This document shows positions 37,293 to 47,332 of a DNA stretch of 64,000 nt, piece by piece. Each line of letters opens with the position of its first letter. The stretch's first letter is position 1. The stretch is taken from positions 1-64,000 of the forward strand of contig JACKJW010000014.1 in NCBI GenBank assembly GCA_020637755.1. Reading direction: 5' to 3'. This stretch comes from Brucellaceae bacterium. GTDB lineage: Bacteria; Pseudomonadota; Alphaproteobacteria; Rhizobiales; Rhizobiaceae. A program made the position numbers and the translations under genes. The notes below the pieces were generated by a model that saw nothing but the letters and a program-made list of their open reading frames with translations, made no database searches and was not told where the DNA came from.

Positions 37293-39635
37293 CTATCCGG
37301 GCCTGGGTTTCGGCTTCCAGGGCGCAAGGCCCCTCGCCGCACGCGACCGTGTCCGGTGAACATGCCAGGGCCGCAAGGTTTCTGACAGGGCATGGCGGAT
37401 CTCGACGGTCTCACCATCGGAGCGAACGGAAGATGCGAATCGTAGTTCGGCACTTCCACGCAGGGCCAGATCCTGAGCGCCCAGAATGCGCGGGCCGTGT
37501 CCTGCCGGCGATTTTCCATCGCCATCACGGCATGGTGCCTTCACCGATGCGTCGGTTATGATGAGAATGGAGACGTCCTTGCATGACTGCTTTGCAGCTT
37601 CTGCCGTTTTGGCCAGAACGACGACGTCATTGGTGTGCGTGCGCACCACGCAGCGATCCTTTGAACAGAGGAAGCGGTCCCTGTCCTCATCCTTTCGGGC
37701 CCGTGTTGGCGCCACATCCGGCGCCGGCTTTGCGGCAAGCAGTGCCACGATTTCTGCGTCGCTGGCTGTTTTCGCCGTCATCAGTTCGGCACCCGGCCAC
37801 AGCCGCGACCAGTTTTCCAGCACAAAGCCCCGCTTTTGCCGTGCCGTCACGGCGACGGTTCCAGGCGCGGTGCGCAGCGCCACAAGCCCGGCATCCTCGC
37901 TCACCAGAGCGTCCGGCAGGTCGCGCGACAGGAAGGCGAATCCCGCTGCCGCAAGCACGGGCAGGGCCAGAATCCGCAGGCGCGAGGTCAGGCCGGTCAT
38001 CAGGATCAGCGCTAGCGCGGCCAGCAACATGGCCTGACGGGGAACGGGACCGGTCATGTCCCGCCCGCCCGCCTCCTGCACCCGCTCGGCAAGCCACACC
38101 ACCAGGGCAATGCCCTTGCCCATGATCCAGAAGAACGGGCCGTCAAGATCGAGCGGTATCATGAGATGGGCCGCGACTGCGCTCGGCATGATGACCAGCG
38201 TGACCACCGGCATTGCAGCGAGATTTCCCGCCATGCCGAGCGGCGCGATGCGCTGAAAATGGTAGGCAGCGAAGATGCCCGTGGCCGTCCCGGCGATCAG
38301 CGCGGTAAAGGCCAGCGCCAGCACGGCCCGCGACAGTCTTGCGGCCAAGCCTGACGACCGGCTGTGGCGGCGGCGCACTTGCCAGTCCTGGACCTGTGCG
38401 TATGCGGCGATCAGCGCGGCCGTGGCCGCAAAGGACATCTGGAAACCGGCACCGGCCACTTCCGACGGCGCCAGCATGATCACCACCATGGCTGCGGTGG
38501 CAAGGTTGCGCATGGTCAGCGCCGCCCGGTCGAACAGCAGCGCCAGCAGCATGATGGCGAGCATGATGAAGCTGCGCTGCGTGGCGACGGCCGCGCCCGA
38601 GACAAAGAGATAGCCGGCGGAAGCCAGAAGTGCCGCGGCGGCACACCATTTGCGCACTCCGTGGCGGCTTGCAAACTCCGGAAACAGGGCGAGGATGGCG
38701 CGCAGGACACCGGCGATCGTGCCGGCAACAAGCGCCATGTGCAGGCCGGAAATGGACAGGATATGCGCCAGTCCCGCCGTGCGCAGCGCTTCTGCCGCCT
38801 CGCCGTCAATCAAGGCCTTGCGGCCCGTCACGAGGGCCGCCGCGATGGCGCCTTCCCTGCCGCCCACACGCTCACGGATCCGGCCGGTCAGCCAGTCGCG
38901 CCCGCGTTCCAGCGTGGCGGACAGCGACAGTGCCGGTGCAGCGATGCGCTTGTCGGGTCCCTTGCGCGCATAGCCGGTGGCATCCAGGCCGGAAAACCAG
39001 GCCTGAAAGGAGAAATCATAGCCGCCCGGACGTGCCGGGCCGCCGGGTGGCGACAGGCTGACGCGAATGGTCACGGTCTCACCGGGGGCGAGCGGCGGCT
39101 CCGGGCGCGGCAGGCTGAAACGGACGCGCCGGGGTGGCGTCAAGCGAAGTTTCGGCTTCGCGGTTTCCTGCACGTCGAGCAGCACGCGGTCGCGCTTGGC
39201 GGATATGGCCTCGTTTTCGATCACCCTGCCCGTTACCGTCGTCGTGACCGCAGCTCCAAGCACCGTGGCTGGCCGCAGACCGGAGACTGTCTTTGCAAGG
39301 GTGGCGCCGCCCAGCACGGTGATGAGGGCGGACAGGACGAGGACGCGGGCGTGGTGTTTGCGCGCCAAAACGAGCACGGCGGCAGCCAGCACCAACGCAG
39401 AAACCAGTGCCGGGAGATCCGGCTCAAACGGGGCAGCGAAATAGGCCGACACCCCGGCTCCGAACAGCACGGGCATGGCCAGCCAGGCCAGTCCACGGTC
39501 CAGTTCCTCGCGCCAAAGGCGCGCGGCTTCATGCAAGACCATGTGGGGCGAAAACGCGGGCAGCACCTGGAGCCAGCGCGCGATCGCGCCCGTTGCCCGC
39601 ACGTCCGGCGGCGCGAAACCGGCGGGCACCGGCAC
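37293..39635 (-). CDS. comEC: ComEC/Rec2 family DNA uptake channel
   Basis: 780 aa, GTG start. Order: three N-terminal helices, a DUF4131 region with an OB-like fold (about residues 130-220), then the multi-helix Competence domain ([22 protein letters not shown] near residue 280). The C-terminal 200 residues would be the beta-lactamase-like domain of long ComEC proteins, but no HxHxDH metal motif is present, so it is degenerate or of a different kind. ComEC forms the inner-membrane channel for transforming DNA. No other com gene is nearby. The exact start is uncertain; an ATG at 39542 is an alternative. Confidence 0.88.
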   Translation of the reverse strand: MPVPAGFAPPDVRATGAIARWLQVLPAFSPHMVLHEAARLWREELDRGLAWLAMPVLFGAGVSAYFAAPFEPDLPALVSALVLAAAVLVLARKHHARVLVLSALITVLGGATLAKTVSGLRPATVLGAAVTTTVTGRVIENEAISAKRDRVLLDVQETAKPKLRLTPPRRVRFSLPRPEPPLAPGETVTIRVSLSPPGGPARPGGYDFSFQAWFSGLDATGYARKGPDKRIAAPALSLSATLERGRDWLTGRIRERVGGREGAIAAALVTGRKALIDGEAAEALRTAGLAHILSISGLHMALVAGTIAGVLRAILALFPEFASRHGVRKWCAAAALLASAGYLFVSGAAVATQRSFIMLAIMLLALLFDRAALTMRNLATAAMVVIMLAPSEVAGAGFQMSFAATAALIAAYAQVQDWQVRRRHSRSSGLAARLSRAVLALAFTALIAGTATGIFAAYHFQRIAPLGMAGNLAAMPVVTLVIMPSAVAAHLMIPLDLDGPFFWIMGKGIALVVWLAERVQEAGGRDMTGPVPRQAMLLAALALILMTGLTSRLRILALPVLAAAGFAFLSRDLPDALVSEDAGLVALRTAPGTVAVTARQKRGFVLENWSRLWPGAELMTAKTASDAEIVALLAAKPAPDVAPTRARKDEDRDRFLCSKDRCVVRTHTNDVVVLAKTAEAAKQSCKDVSILIITDASVKAPCRDGDGKSPAGHGPRILGAQDLALRGSAELRFASSVRSDGETVEIRHALSETLRPWHVHRTRSRAARGLAPWKPKPRPG

Positions 39636-39907
39636 TCCCGGCCAGGCTTCAACGGTCTCTTCCGGCTGATCACGAACGATTGGAGCAGGGGGCGCAAAAT
39701 GCGCCCGCTCGTCGCCCTCGCCAGATCACGCATCGGCAGGTGTCACGCCCCTGCCGCTTGCACCCTTACGCTTTACGCCCGCAACCAAGGCCCGGTCTTC
39801 CGAGCCAGCACTTGCACCCCACGGAACCTATGCTACATGAAGCGCAACGCTTTTCCACCGGGCTTTGTGCCGCCAGTGCCGCCCGATTTCTCGATCCGGA
39901 TTTCACC

Positions 39908-41329
39908 ATGTCTGACAAGGTCATCACCCGTTTTGCGCCCTCGCCCACCGGCTATCTGCACATTGGCGGCGCCCGCACGGCGCTCTTCAACTGGCTCTAT
40001 GCGCGCCATACCGGCGGCACGATGCTGCTGCGCATCGAGGATACCGACCGCGAACGCTCGACCGATGCGGCCACGGCGGCCATTCTCGAAGGCCTGAGCT
40101 GGCTTGGCCTGACATGGGACGGCGAGCCGGTGTCGCAGTTCGGCCGCGCGGACCGTCATGCGGAGGTGGCGCTGGAACTGGTGAAGCAGGGCAAGGCCTA
40201 TTATTGCTACTGCACGCCCGAAGAGTTGACCGACATGCGCGAGACCGCCAAGGCGGAGGGCCGCCCGCCGCGGTATGACGGGCGCTGGCGCGACCGTGAC
40301 CTGTCAGACGCGCCCGCCGGCGTAAAACCCGTCGTGCGCATCAAGGCTCCGATGGACGGCGAAACGCTGGTGGCCGACAAGGTGCAGGGCGATGTGCGCT
40401 TTCCCAACAAGGACCTTGATGACTTCATCATCCTGCGTTCCGACGGCACGCCCACCTACATGCATGCCGTGGTCGTCGACGATCATGACATGGGCGTGAC
40501 GCATATCATCCGCGGCGATGACCACCTGACCAATGCGGCCCGCCAGACGATCATCTACCAGGCCATGGGCTGGGATGTGCCGGTCATGGCCCACATCCCG
40601 CTCATCCACGGGCAGGACGGCGCCAAGCTTTCCAAGCGCCACGGGGCGCTCGGTGTCGAGGCCTATCGCGAAATGGGCTACCTGCCTGCCGCCCTGCTCA
40701 ACTATCTCGTCCGGCTCGGCTGGAGCCATGGCGACGACGAGGTGATGAGCATCGAGGACATGATTTCCTGGTTCGAGATCGGGGACATCAACAAGGGTGC
40801 CGCACGCTTCGATTTCAAGAAGCTGGAGGCGCTGAACGGCATTCACATGCGCAGCGCCACGCCCGAGGCGCTGTTTGCGATCCTGATGGAGACGCTGCCG
40901 CACCTGCCGGCCGGGCCGGCCATGCTGGAAAAACTGGATGGGACCCGCAAGGCACAGCTTCTGGCGGCCATGCCGGGCCTGAAGGAGCGTGCGAAGACGC
41001 TCAACGAGTTGGTGGATGGCGCGGCCTTCCTTTTCGATCAACGCCCGCTGGCACTGGATGAAAAGGCGGCCGGCATTCTGGATGCGGAATCGCGCGCTCT
41101 TCTGGCCGACATCCTGCCCGACCTGACGGCAATCTCCGGCTGGTCGGCGGAGGCAGCCGAGGGCGCGGTGCGCGATTATGCCGAGCGCAAGGAGCTGAAG
41201 CTTGGCAAGGTGGCGCAGCCGCTCCGCGCCGCGCTGACCGGCCGCGCAACGTCGCCAGGCGTCTTTGACGTTCTGTCGGTGCTGGGCCGCGATGAAAGCC
41301 TTGCCCGCATTGCCGATCAAGCCGGCTGA
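39908..41329 (+). CDS. gltX: Glutamate-tRNA ligase
   Basis: 473 aa from the ATG at 39908 ([13 protein letters not shown]). The HIGH-type motif is HIGGARTAL (from residue 18) and the KMSKS equivalent is [10 protein letters not shown] near residue 240. Cytoplasmic class I synthetase; in alphaproteobacteria lacking GlnRS it may also charge tRNA-Gln for later amidation. It is divergent from comEC across 272 bp in which I see no gene, and gltA follows on the same strand. Confidence 0.96.
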   Translation: MSDKVITRFAPSPTGYLHIGGARTALFNWLYARHTGGTMLLRIEDTDRERSTDAATAAILEGLSWLGLTWDGEPVSQFGRADRHAEVALELVKQGKAYYCYCTPEELTDMRETAKAEGRPPRYDGRWRDRDLSDAPAGVKPVVRIKAPMDGETLVADKVQGDVRFPNKDLDDFIILRSDGTPTYMHAVVVDDHDMGVTHIIRGDDHLTNAARQTIIYQAMGWDVPVMAHIPLIHGQDGAKLSKRHGALGVEAYREMGYLPAALLNYLVRLGWSHGDDEVMSIEDMISWFEIGDINKGAARFDFKKLEALNGIHMRSATPEALFAILMETLPHLPAGPAMLEKLDGTRKAQLLAAMPGLKERAKTLNELVDGAAFLFDQRPLALDEKAAGILDAESRALLADILPDLTAISGWSAEAAEGAVRDYAERKELKLGKVAQPLRAALTGRATSPGVFDVLSVLGRDESLARIADQAG

Positions 41330-41420
41330 ATTTGTGCGCATTTGCACGCAAAACAGCGGACTTCCGCCATTTATCGACAAAAGACTTAAGCGCGGAACGG
41401 CGGTTTCAGCGGCAACGCCG

Positions 41421-41449
41421 CTTGGCATCAGCAGACAAATAGGCTAGCT
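41421..41449 (+). promoter_or_regulatory. Probable sigma-70 promoter for gltA
   Basis: CTTGGC (41421-41426) and CTAGCT (41444-41449) are separated by exactly 17 bases, close to the alphaproteobacterial CTTGAC-N17-CTATAT pattern. The site lies 61 bp before the gltA start, and an AAGGAG ribosome-binding site sits at 41499-41504. Confidence 0.5.
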
Positions 41450-41510
41450 AAAACGCAGGTTATTTTGCGGCGCAACAGACCGCGAGCCGAGATCGCGAAA
41501 GGAGCATTGG

Positions 41511-42800
41511 ATGAGCGATAATACAGCCAAACTCGAGGTGAACGGGCAGGCCATCGATCTCCCGGTTCGCGCAGGCTCCATCGGTCCGGATGTGATCGAT
41601 ATTGCAAAGCTTTACGGCCAGTCGGGCATGTTCACCTATGATCCCGGCTTCACCTCGACGGCGAGCTGCGAATCCGAGATCACCTACATCGACGGCGATG
41701 AAGGCATCCTGCTGCACCGCGGTTATCCGATCGACCAGCTCGCCGAGCACGGCGACTTCGTCGAGACCTGCTACCTGCTGCTCTACGGCGAGCTGCCGAC
41801 CAAGGAGCAGAATGACGATTTCCACTTCCGCATCACGCGCCACACCATGGTGCATGAGCAGATGAGCCGTTTCTTCACCGGCTTCCGCCGCGATGCCCAC
41901 CCGATGGCCATCATGTGCGGCATGGTTGGTGCCATGTCGGCCTTCTATCACGACTCCACGGACATCTCGGATCCGCATCAGCGCATGGTTGCTTCGCTGC
42001 GCATGATCGCCAAGATGCCGACCATCGCGGCCATGGCCTACAAGTACCATGTCGGCCAGCCCTTCGTTTACCCGCGCAACAACCTCGACTATGCGTCCAA
42101 CTTCCTCCACATGTGCTTCTCGGTGCCGTGCGAGGAGTACAAGGTCGATCCGATCCTGTCGCGCGCGATGGACCGCATCTTCATCCTGCACGCCGACCAC
42201 GAACAGAACGCCTCGACCTCGACCGTGCGTCTTGCCGGTTCGTCAGGTGCCAACCCGTTTGCCTGTATCGCCGCCGGCATCGCCTGCCTGTGGGGTCCGG
42301 CCCATGGCGGCGCGAACGAAGCAGCGCTCAACATGCTGCAGGAAATCGGTTCGGTGGACCGCATTCCCGAATTCATCGCCCGCGCCAAGGACAAGGACGA
42401 TCCGTTCCGCCTGATGGGCTTCGGTCACCGCGTCTACAAAAATTACGACCCGCGCGCCAAGATCATGCAGAAGACCTGCCACGAGGTTCTCGGCGTTCTC
42501 GGCATCAAGGACGATCCGCTGCTCGAAGTTGCCATGGAGCTGGAGCGCATCGCGCTGACCGATCCCTACTTCGTCGAGAAGAAGCTTTACCCGAACATCG
42601 ACTTCTACTCGGGCATCACGCTGAAGGCGATGGGCTTCCCGACCACCATGTTCACCGTGCTGTTCGCCCTGGCGCGTACCGTCGGCTGGATCGCCCAGTG
42701 GAAGGAAATGATCGAGGATCCGAAGCAGAAGATCGGCCGTCCGCGCCAGCTCTACACCGGCGCAAAACAGCGCGATTACATCCCGGTCGAGAAGCGCTGA
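41511..42800 (+). CDS. gltA: Citrate synthase (type II)
   Basis: 429 aa, the normal size of the large Gram-negative enzyme. Condenses acetyl-CoA with oxaloacetate at the entry of the TCA cycle. Catalytic segments are [10 protein letters not shown] (His) and [15 protein letters not shown] (His and Asp region); the N-terminal beta domain (residues 1-60) typical of the NADH-regulated hexamer is present. Own promoter and terminator are recognisable, so it is probably transcribed alone. Confidence 0.97.
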   Translation: MSDNTAKLEVNGQAIDLPVRAGSIGPDVIDIAKLYGQSGMFTYDPGFTSTASCESEITYIDGDEGILLHRGYPIDQLAEHGDFVETCYLLLYGELPTKEQNDDFHFRITRHTMVHEQMSRFFTGFRRDAHPMAIMCGMVGAMSAFYHDSTDISDPHQRMVASLRMIAKMPTIAAMAYKYHVGQPFVYPRNNLDYASNFLHMCFSVPCEEYKVDPILSRAMDRIFILHADHEQNASTSTVRLAGSSGANPFACIAAGIACLWGPAHGGANEAALNMLQEIGSVDRIPEFIARAKDKDDPFRLMGFGHRVYKNYDPRAKIMQKTCHEVLGVLGIKDDPLLEVAMELERIALTDPYFVEKKLYPNIDFYSGITLKAMGFPTTMFTVLFALARTVGWIAQWKEMIEDPKQKIGRPRQLYTGAKQRDYIPVEKR

Positions 42801-42824
42801 GCGTTTCCCTCCTGACCATCATGG

Positions 42825-42852
42825 AAAAGGCGGCTGCGAGGCCGCCTTTTTT
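42825..42852. terminator. Bidirectional intrinsic terminator between gltA and lpxB
   Basis: AAAAGGCGGC (42825-42834) and GCCGCCTTTT (42841-42850) form a perfect 10 bp stem with a 6-base loop. The A run on one side and the T run on the other allow termination in both directions, serving gltA and the convergent lpxB operon. Confidence 0.85.
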
Positions 42853-42896
42853 GTTGTCCACGCGGCTCATCACGGAAGGTGCGAAAGACAACCTTG

Positions 42897-44048
42897 TCAG
42901 GCAAGGAGAGCAAGAACAGCTTCGGCGCCGATGTCTCCAGCGGGGCTGTCGGTCGCCATGCGCTCGCGGATCGTGGAGAATCCCGCGCGCTGGGCCGCAC
43001 GCATCGGTCCTTCTTCCATCAGTGCCAGCAGATGGCGGCCGGCATAGCCCGGCCTCAGCATGAAATCGTAGAGTTCGGGGACGACCGGCCGGTCCGCGAT
43101 CAGGTTCGGCAGCGACGCCGACCAGGATGTGATGAGATGGCGCAGGAAGCGCGCCAGCAGGTCGGTGCGGTAACACGAGATCAGCGGCACGCCGGCAAGT
43201 GCCAATTCCAGCGTCACCGTGCCCGATGCGGCGATCGCTGCATCGGCGATTGCAAAGGCCTCGTGGCGTGCCGCGGCGCCGGTCACGATTTCCGGCTTGT
43301 TGGACCAAGTGGCCGTGATCTCACGGACAAGCGGTTCCACATGGGCGACGGTCGGCAGGATCAGGCGCGGTTGGACGCCGTCTGCCCCGAGAAATGCCAC
43401 GGTCTCGCCGAAGAAGGGCAGCAGCCCCCTCACCTCGCCGCGCCGCGATCCCGGCAGCACGAGCAGCGTCCGTTCGCCCGATCCCAGCCTGTGGCGGCTC
43501 TGAGCCTCCCAGGCACTGTTCAGGCTTTCATCGGATGTCAGGCGATGCCCGACATAGGTTCCGGCCGGGCCATCCAGACGTTTCAAGGCTTCCACCTCGA
43601 AGGGTAGCAGGCACAGGACGTGATCGACATAGGCGCGCATGGCCTTTGCGCGATGCGGCCTCCAGGCCCAGACGGACGGGCAGACATAATCGACGACAGG
43701 AAGATGCGGCAGCTTCGCGCGCACGCGGCGGGCGACGCGATGGGTGAAATCAGGGCTGTCCACGATCAGCAGGATGTCCGGCGCGGACGCAACGATGGCA
43801 TCGGCGGCCTGCCGAATTTTGCGGACCAGCGCTGGAAGGTCCTTCACCACAGCCGAGATGCCCATCAGCGCGATGGACGCGGGATCAAACAGGGTTTTCA
43901 GCCCGAGCGCGGCCAGATGGGCGCCGCCGACGCCGGTCAATTGCACCGGCCTGCCGGATTTGCGGTGAATGGCGGCGATGAGATCGGCGGCCAGAAGGTC
44001 TCCCGATTCCTCGCCGGTGACGACGGCTATTTTCAGCGGCGCGTTCAC
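42897..44048 (-). CDS. lpxB: Lipid-A-disaccharide synthase
   Basis: 383 aa. Condenses UDP-2,3-diacylglucosamine with lipid X on the inner membrane surface. Family landmarks: VTGEESGDLLAADLI at the start (the SxGExSGD pattern), VDYVCPSVWAWRPHRAKAM and VLPGSRRGEV, plus LALAGVPLISCYR. It starts by a 4 bp overlap with lpxI and is the last gene of the long envelope block. Confidence 0.96.
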   Translation of the reverse strand: MNAPLKIAVVTGEESGDLLAADLIAAIHRKSGRPVQLTGVGGAHLAALGLKTLFDPASIALMGISAVVKDLPALVRKIRQAADAIVASAPDILLIVDSPDFTHRVARRVRAKLPHLPVVDYVCPSVWAWRPHRAKAMRAYVDHVLCLLPFEVEALKRLDGPAGTYVGHRLTSDESLNSAWEAQSRHRLGSGERTLLVLPGSRRGEVRGLLPFFGETVAFLGADGVQPRLILPTVAHVEPLVREITATWSNKPEIVTGAAARHEAFAIADAAIAASGTVTLELALAGVPLISCYRTDLLARFLRHLITSWSASLPNLIADRPVVPELYDFMLRPGYAGRHLLALMEEGPMRAAQRAGFSTIRERMATDSPAGDIGAEAVLALLA

Positions 44049-44935
44049 AGCATGGCCTCGCTGACGCCCATGACAAACAGGCCGAGCCGGTCGGCCTCGC
44101 GGCGAACGTCATCAAAATCAAGGATAAGCGACAGGCCAGCCTCTACTGCAATGCCTGCCAGTCCGGCCTTGTGGGCACTGATCACGGTCTGTGGGCCGAT
44201 GCTGGGCAGGTCCATGCGGGTATCCTGGCCGGGCTTGCAGCATTTGACCAGCACGCCACGGCGTGTGGAGCGAAGGCGCCCGTGGTCGCGCATGGCGGCG
44301 GTGCGTTCCAGCAGGCCTTCGGTTCCCTCGATGCCTTCCAGCGCCACGGCCCGGCTGCCAAAGGCTATCGCCGCCTGGCCGATGTCGAGCGCGCCGATGG
44401 CCCGCGCCGCCGCCCAGGCCGCGCGAATGGCGGTCCAGTCGTCCTTGCCGGGCATGACGGAACCCATGGTCCCTTCCGGTGCCAGCAACTGCGGCATCAG
44501 CTGATGGGCGCCGAGAACCGTGATGCCATATTGCCCGGCATAGGCGGTGACGATGCGCAGCAGCGCGTCATCGCCACTGCCGAGCGCCCTGATGCCGCGC
44601 GGAAGCAGCTTCAGAAGGCCGGGCGCGGGAAAGACGCGGTACCAGACCGGGCGGCGCGACACACCGCCTGCAAAGGTGGCGTGAGTGACGCCCTCGTGGC
44701 GCAGATAGGGCCCAAGCTTGCCGATTTCCTCAATGGCAAGCGTCCGGTCTGCCTTGGCGGCCAGCCCGGCGTCGGCCTCGCCGGCAATGGCGACCAGAAG
44801 CGGAGCCATGGGTGCCTCCGCGGACACCTGTTCGTGAAGGGCCGCAGGCAGCCGGCCGGAGCCGGCAATGATTGCAATCCGTCCGCCATCCGGCGGCAGG
44901 AAGGCCCGGGTTCCGGTGGCCTCAGGCCTCGCCAT
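44045..44935 (-). CDS. lpxI: UDP-2,3-diacylglucosamine pyrophosphatase LpxI
   Basis: 296 aa from the ATG at 44935 (MARPEATG), preferred to one 30 bp upstream deeper inside lpxA. LpxI (DUF1009) replaces the LpxH metallophosphatase of enterics in alphaproteobacteria. Recognised by IAIIAGSGRLP near the N-terminus, VTHATFAGGVSRRP, and VLVKCCKPGQDTRMDLPSIGPQTV in the C-terminal domain. It overlaps lpxA by 14 bp and lpxB by 4 bp, in line with sequential steps of the same pathway. Confidence 0.94.
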   Translation of the reverse strand: MARPEATGTRAFLPPDGGRIAIIAGSGRLPAALHEQVSAEAPMAPLLVAIAGEADAGLAAKADRTLAIEEIGKLGPYLRHEGVTHATFAGGVSRRPVWYRVFPAPGLLKLLPRGIRALGSGDDALLRIVTAYAGQYGITVLGAHQLMPQLLAPEGTMGSVMPGKDDWTAIRAAWAAARAIGALDIGQAAIAFGSRAVALEGIEGTEGLLERTAAMRDHGRLRSTRRGVLVKCCKPGQDTRMDLPSIGPQTVISAHKAGLAGIAVEAGLSLILDFDDVRREADRLGLFVMGVSEAML

Positions 44936-45755
44936 CGACCCCGTCATCCCCCGAAGCGCGGCCACCCACGGCGGGCATGACGAACTGCCGCCGGCCGCGT
45001 TCCGTCATGAAAGCCAGCAAGTCGTCCACAATGGCAATGCCGGCGAAGGACTGCTGCACCAGAGGAATGTTCTCCAGAACCGGACGCGCGGGATTGAACA
45101 TCATCTTGTAGGCGGCGCGAAGGGCCTTCATGTCGTCACGCGACACGCCCGAGCGGCGCATGCCGACGACGTTCAGCCCGCGCAGGCGTCCGCGGTTGCC
45201 GGTCACCATGCCATAGGGAATGAGATCCCGTTCCAGCCCCGACATGCCACCGACAAAGGCATGATGGCCAATGCGCACGAACTGGTGGACAGCGGAAAGG
45301 CCGCCGAGAATGGCGAAATCACCGACCTCGCAATGGCCGCCCAGCACTGCGCCCTGCGTCATGGTGACATTGTTGCCGACAGCGCAATCATGGGCGACAT
45401 GCGAATAGCCCAGAAAATGGCAATTGTCGCCGACAGTGGTGCGCGCGCGGGCCGTGTCAGTGCCCGTATGCATCGTCACGCCTTCGCGGATTGTGTTGTT
45501 GCGGCCGATCTCCAGCGTCGACGGGCCACCCTTGTGCCCGTGGTTCTGCGGATCGCAGCCGAGAACGGCCTGCGGATAGACCTTTGTGCCTTCGCCAATC
45601 GTCGTCTGGCCGAGGACGGTCACGTGGCCGATCAGGTGCACGTTGGCGCCGAGCACGACCTGCGGCCCCACCATGCAGAAGGGACCGATGCGTGCGCCGT
45701 CACCGATCACGGCACCGGGTTCGATCACGGCAGTTGGATGGATTTCAGCGGCCAT
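44922..45755 (-). CDS. lpxA: UDP-N-acetylglucosamine acyltransferase
   Basis: 277 aa left-handed beta-helix of hexapeptide repeats with the C-terminal helical part. Catalytic His is in the TMHTGTD / GNNCHFLGYSHVAHDC region, and QFVRIGHHAFVGGMSG is conserved. First step of lipid A synthesis, adding a 3-hydroxyacyl chain from ACP. Seven bases separate it from fabZ, which supplies competing acyl-ACP chemistry. Confidence 0.96.
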   Translation of the reverse strand: MAAEIHPTAVIEPGAVIGDGARIGPFCMVGPQVVLGANVHLIGHVTVLGQTTIGEGTKVYPQAVLGCDPQNHGHKGGPSTLEIGRNNTIREGVTMHTGTDTARARTTVGDNCHFLGYSHVAHDCAVGNNVTMTQGAVLGGHCEVGDFAILGGLSAVHQFVRIGHHAFVGGMSGLERDLIPYGMVTGNRGRLRGLNVVGMRRSGVSRDDMKALRAAYKMMFNPARPVLENIPLVQQSFAGIAIVDDLLAFMTERGRRQFVMPAVGGRASGDDGVDGEA

Positions 45756-45762
45756 ACCGTCC

Positions 45763-46227
45763 TCAGGCGTCCGTCTTGGGAGACATCATCGCCGAAATGT
45801 CGGCCTCGGCCACCTTGGCGCCGTCCACCTTGGCTTCGCAGGAAAATTTCCAGATGTTGCCGCGCTGCTTCTGCTTGGTCACGTGGATTTCCAGCCGGTC
45901 GCCCGGCACGACAGGACGGCGGAACTTCGCATTGTCGATGGTCATGAAATAGACGAGGCTCGGCGCGGCTTCGCTGCCCGAGGTCGAGTTGATGCAGATG
46001 GCACCCGCGGTCTGGGCCATGGCCTCGATGATGAGGACGCCGGGCATGACGGGCGCGGCGGGAAAGTGCCCCTGGAAATGCGGCTCGTTGACCGTCACGT
46101 TCTTGATGCCGATGGCCGAGCGGTCGCCGTCGATCCCGATGATCCGGTCCACCAGAAGGAAGGGATAGCGGTGGGGCAGCAGCGCCATGATGCGCATGAT
46201 GTCCATGGTTTCGAGCGTGTCAGCCAT
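45763..46227 (-). CDS. fabZ: 3-hydroxyacyl-ACP dehydratase FabZ
   Basis: 154 aa from the ATG at 46227 ([10 protein letters not shown]), with GAAGGA 8 bases before it; longer in-frame starts lie inside lpxD. Motifs are [14 protein letters not shown] and [20 protein letters not shown] with catalytic His and later Glu in IIEAMAQ. Dehydrates 3-hydroxyacyl-ACP for fatty acid elongation and balances flux with lipid A. It overlaps lpxD by 8 bp. Confidence 0.96.
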   Translation of the reverse strand: MADTLETMDIMRIMALLPHRYPFLLVDRIIGIDGDRSAIGIKNVTVNEPHFQGHFPAAPVMPGVLIIEAMAQTAGAICINSTSGSEAAPSLVYFMTIDNAKFRRPVVPGDRLEIHVTKQKQRGNIWKFSCEAKVDGAKVAEADISAMMSPKTDA

Positions 46228-47281
46228 CGTTCTCATCCTTCTTTCGGGGCGCTTCGGCCAAGGTGCGCAAGGCGGCGGTCTGGCGGAAGAAGCGCTTGAT
46301 CGGCATGGCCGGGGCACCGGCCCATTTCTCGCCCGCCGGCACATCGTGCATCACACCGGCGGCCGCGGCAATCTGGGCGCCGTCGCCGACTGTCAGGTGG
46401 TCGGCAATGCCGACGCGCCCGCCCAGCATGACGAAATTTCCAAGCCGGACCGACCCCGACAGACCGACATGGGCCGCGATGGCACAGCAATTGCCGATTT
46501 TCACGTTGTGGGCGATCTGCACGAGATTGTCGATCTTGGTGCCCGCTCCGATGACCGTGTCTTCCAACGCTCCACGATCGACCGTGCTGTTGGAACCGAT
46601 CTCCACATCGTCCTGGATGACGACGCGGCCGATCTGCGGCACTTTCTCCAGCCCGGCCGCACCCGGCACATAGCCGAAGCCGTCCTGGCCGATCTGGCAG
46701 CCGGAATGGAGGATGACGCGGTTGCCGATCAGCGCGGCCTGCACCGTGGCATTGGCTCCGACGCGGCAATCGCGGCCGATGCGACACTCGGCGCCGATGA
46801 CGGCGTTGGGACCGATCACGGTGCCCTCGCCAATCTCGGCGGATGGCCCGATGACGGCGCCGGCCTCGACAATGACGCCGTGTTCCAATCGCGCCGATGC
46901 GTGCACGAAGGCGCGGCCCGAGACGCCGTTTTCTCCGGTGACCGGTGCACCACGCACGGCTGCCGGATGCAACATGCGCGCGATCTTGGCAAAGGCCGGA
47001 TAGGGACGGTCGTGGCAGAGGACAGCGATACCGGCAGGCACATTGCCGGCAATGTCGCTCGTGACAAGCACTGCCGATGCCCTGAGGCCCTGGAGGAGGT
47101 GGCGGTTCTTGCGGCCCTCCACGAAGGCCAGATGCCCTGCCCCGGCTTCGGCTGCTTGCGCGACATCGCGGATGACCAAGCCTTCGCTGGCACCGTTCAG
47201 ATGGAGAGTGGAACCGGTCGCAGCGACAATATCACCCAGCGAGAAGGTTCGCTGGGGAGGAAAGAAGACCGGATCCGTCAT
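46220..47281 (-). CDS. lpxD: UDP-3-O-(3-hydroxyacyl)glucosamine N-acyltransferase
   Basis: 353 aa. N-terminal uridine-binding domain (to about residue 100), then hexapeptide repeats such as [19 protein letters not shown] and the catalytic [16 protein letters not shown]is region. Third step of lipid A synthesis. It starts 51 bp after bamA on the same strand; there is no skp gene between them. Confidence 0.96.
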   Translation of the reverse strand: MTDPVFFPPQRTFSLGDIVAATGSTLHLNGASEGLVIRDVAQAAEAGAGHLAFVEGRKNRHLLQGLRASAVLVTSDIAGNVPAGIAVLCHDRPYPAFAKIARMLHPAAVRGAPVTGENGVSGRAFVHASARLEHGVIVEAGAVIGPSAEIGEGTVIGPNAVIGAECRIGRDCRVGANATVQAALIGNRVILHSGCQIGQDGFGYVPGAAGLEKVPQIGRVVIQDDVEIGSNSTVDRGALEDTVIGAGTKIDNLVQIAHNVKIGNCCAIAAHVGLSGSVRLGNFVMLGGRVGIADHLTVGDGAQIAAAAGVMHDVPAGEKWAGAPAMPIKRFFRQTAALRTLAEAPRKKDENDG

Positions 47282-47332
47282 GGAATATCCTGCAGGTGCC
47301 GGACGCTTCCGACCGGCACCATCCGGGCCGCC

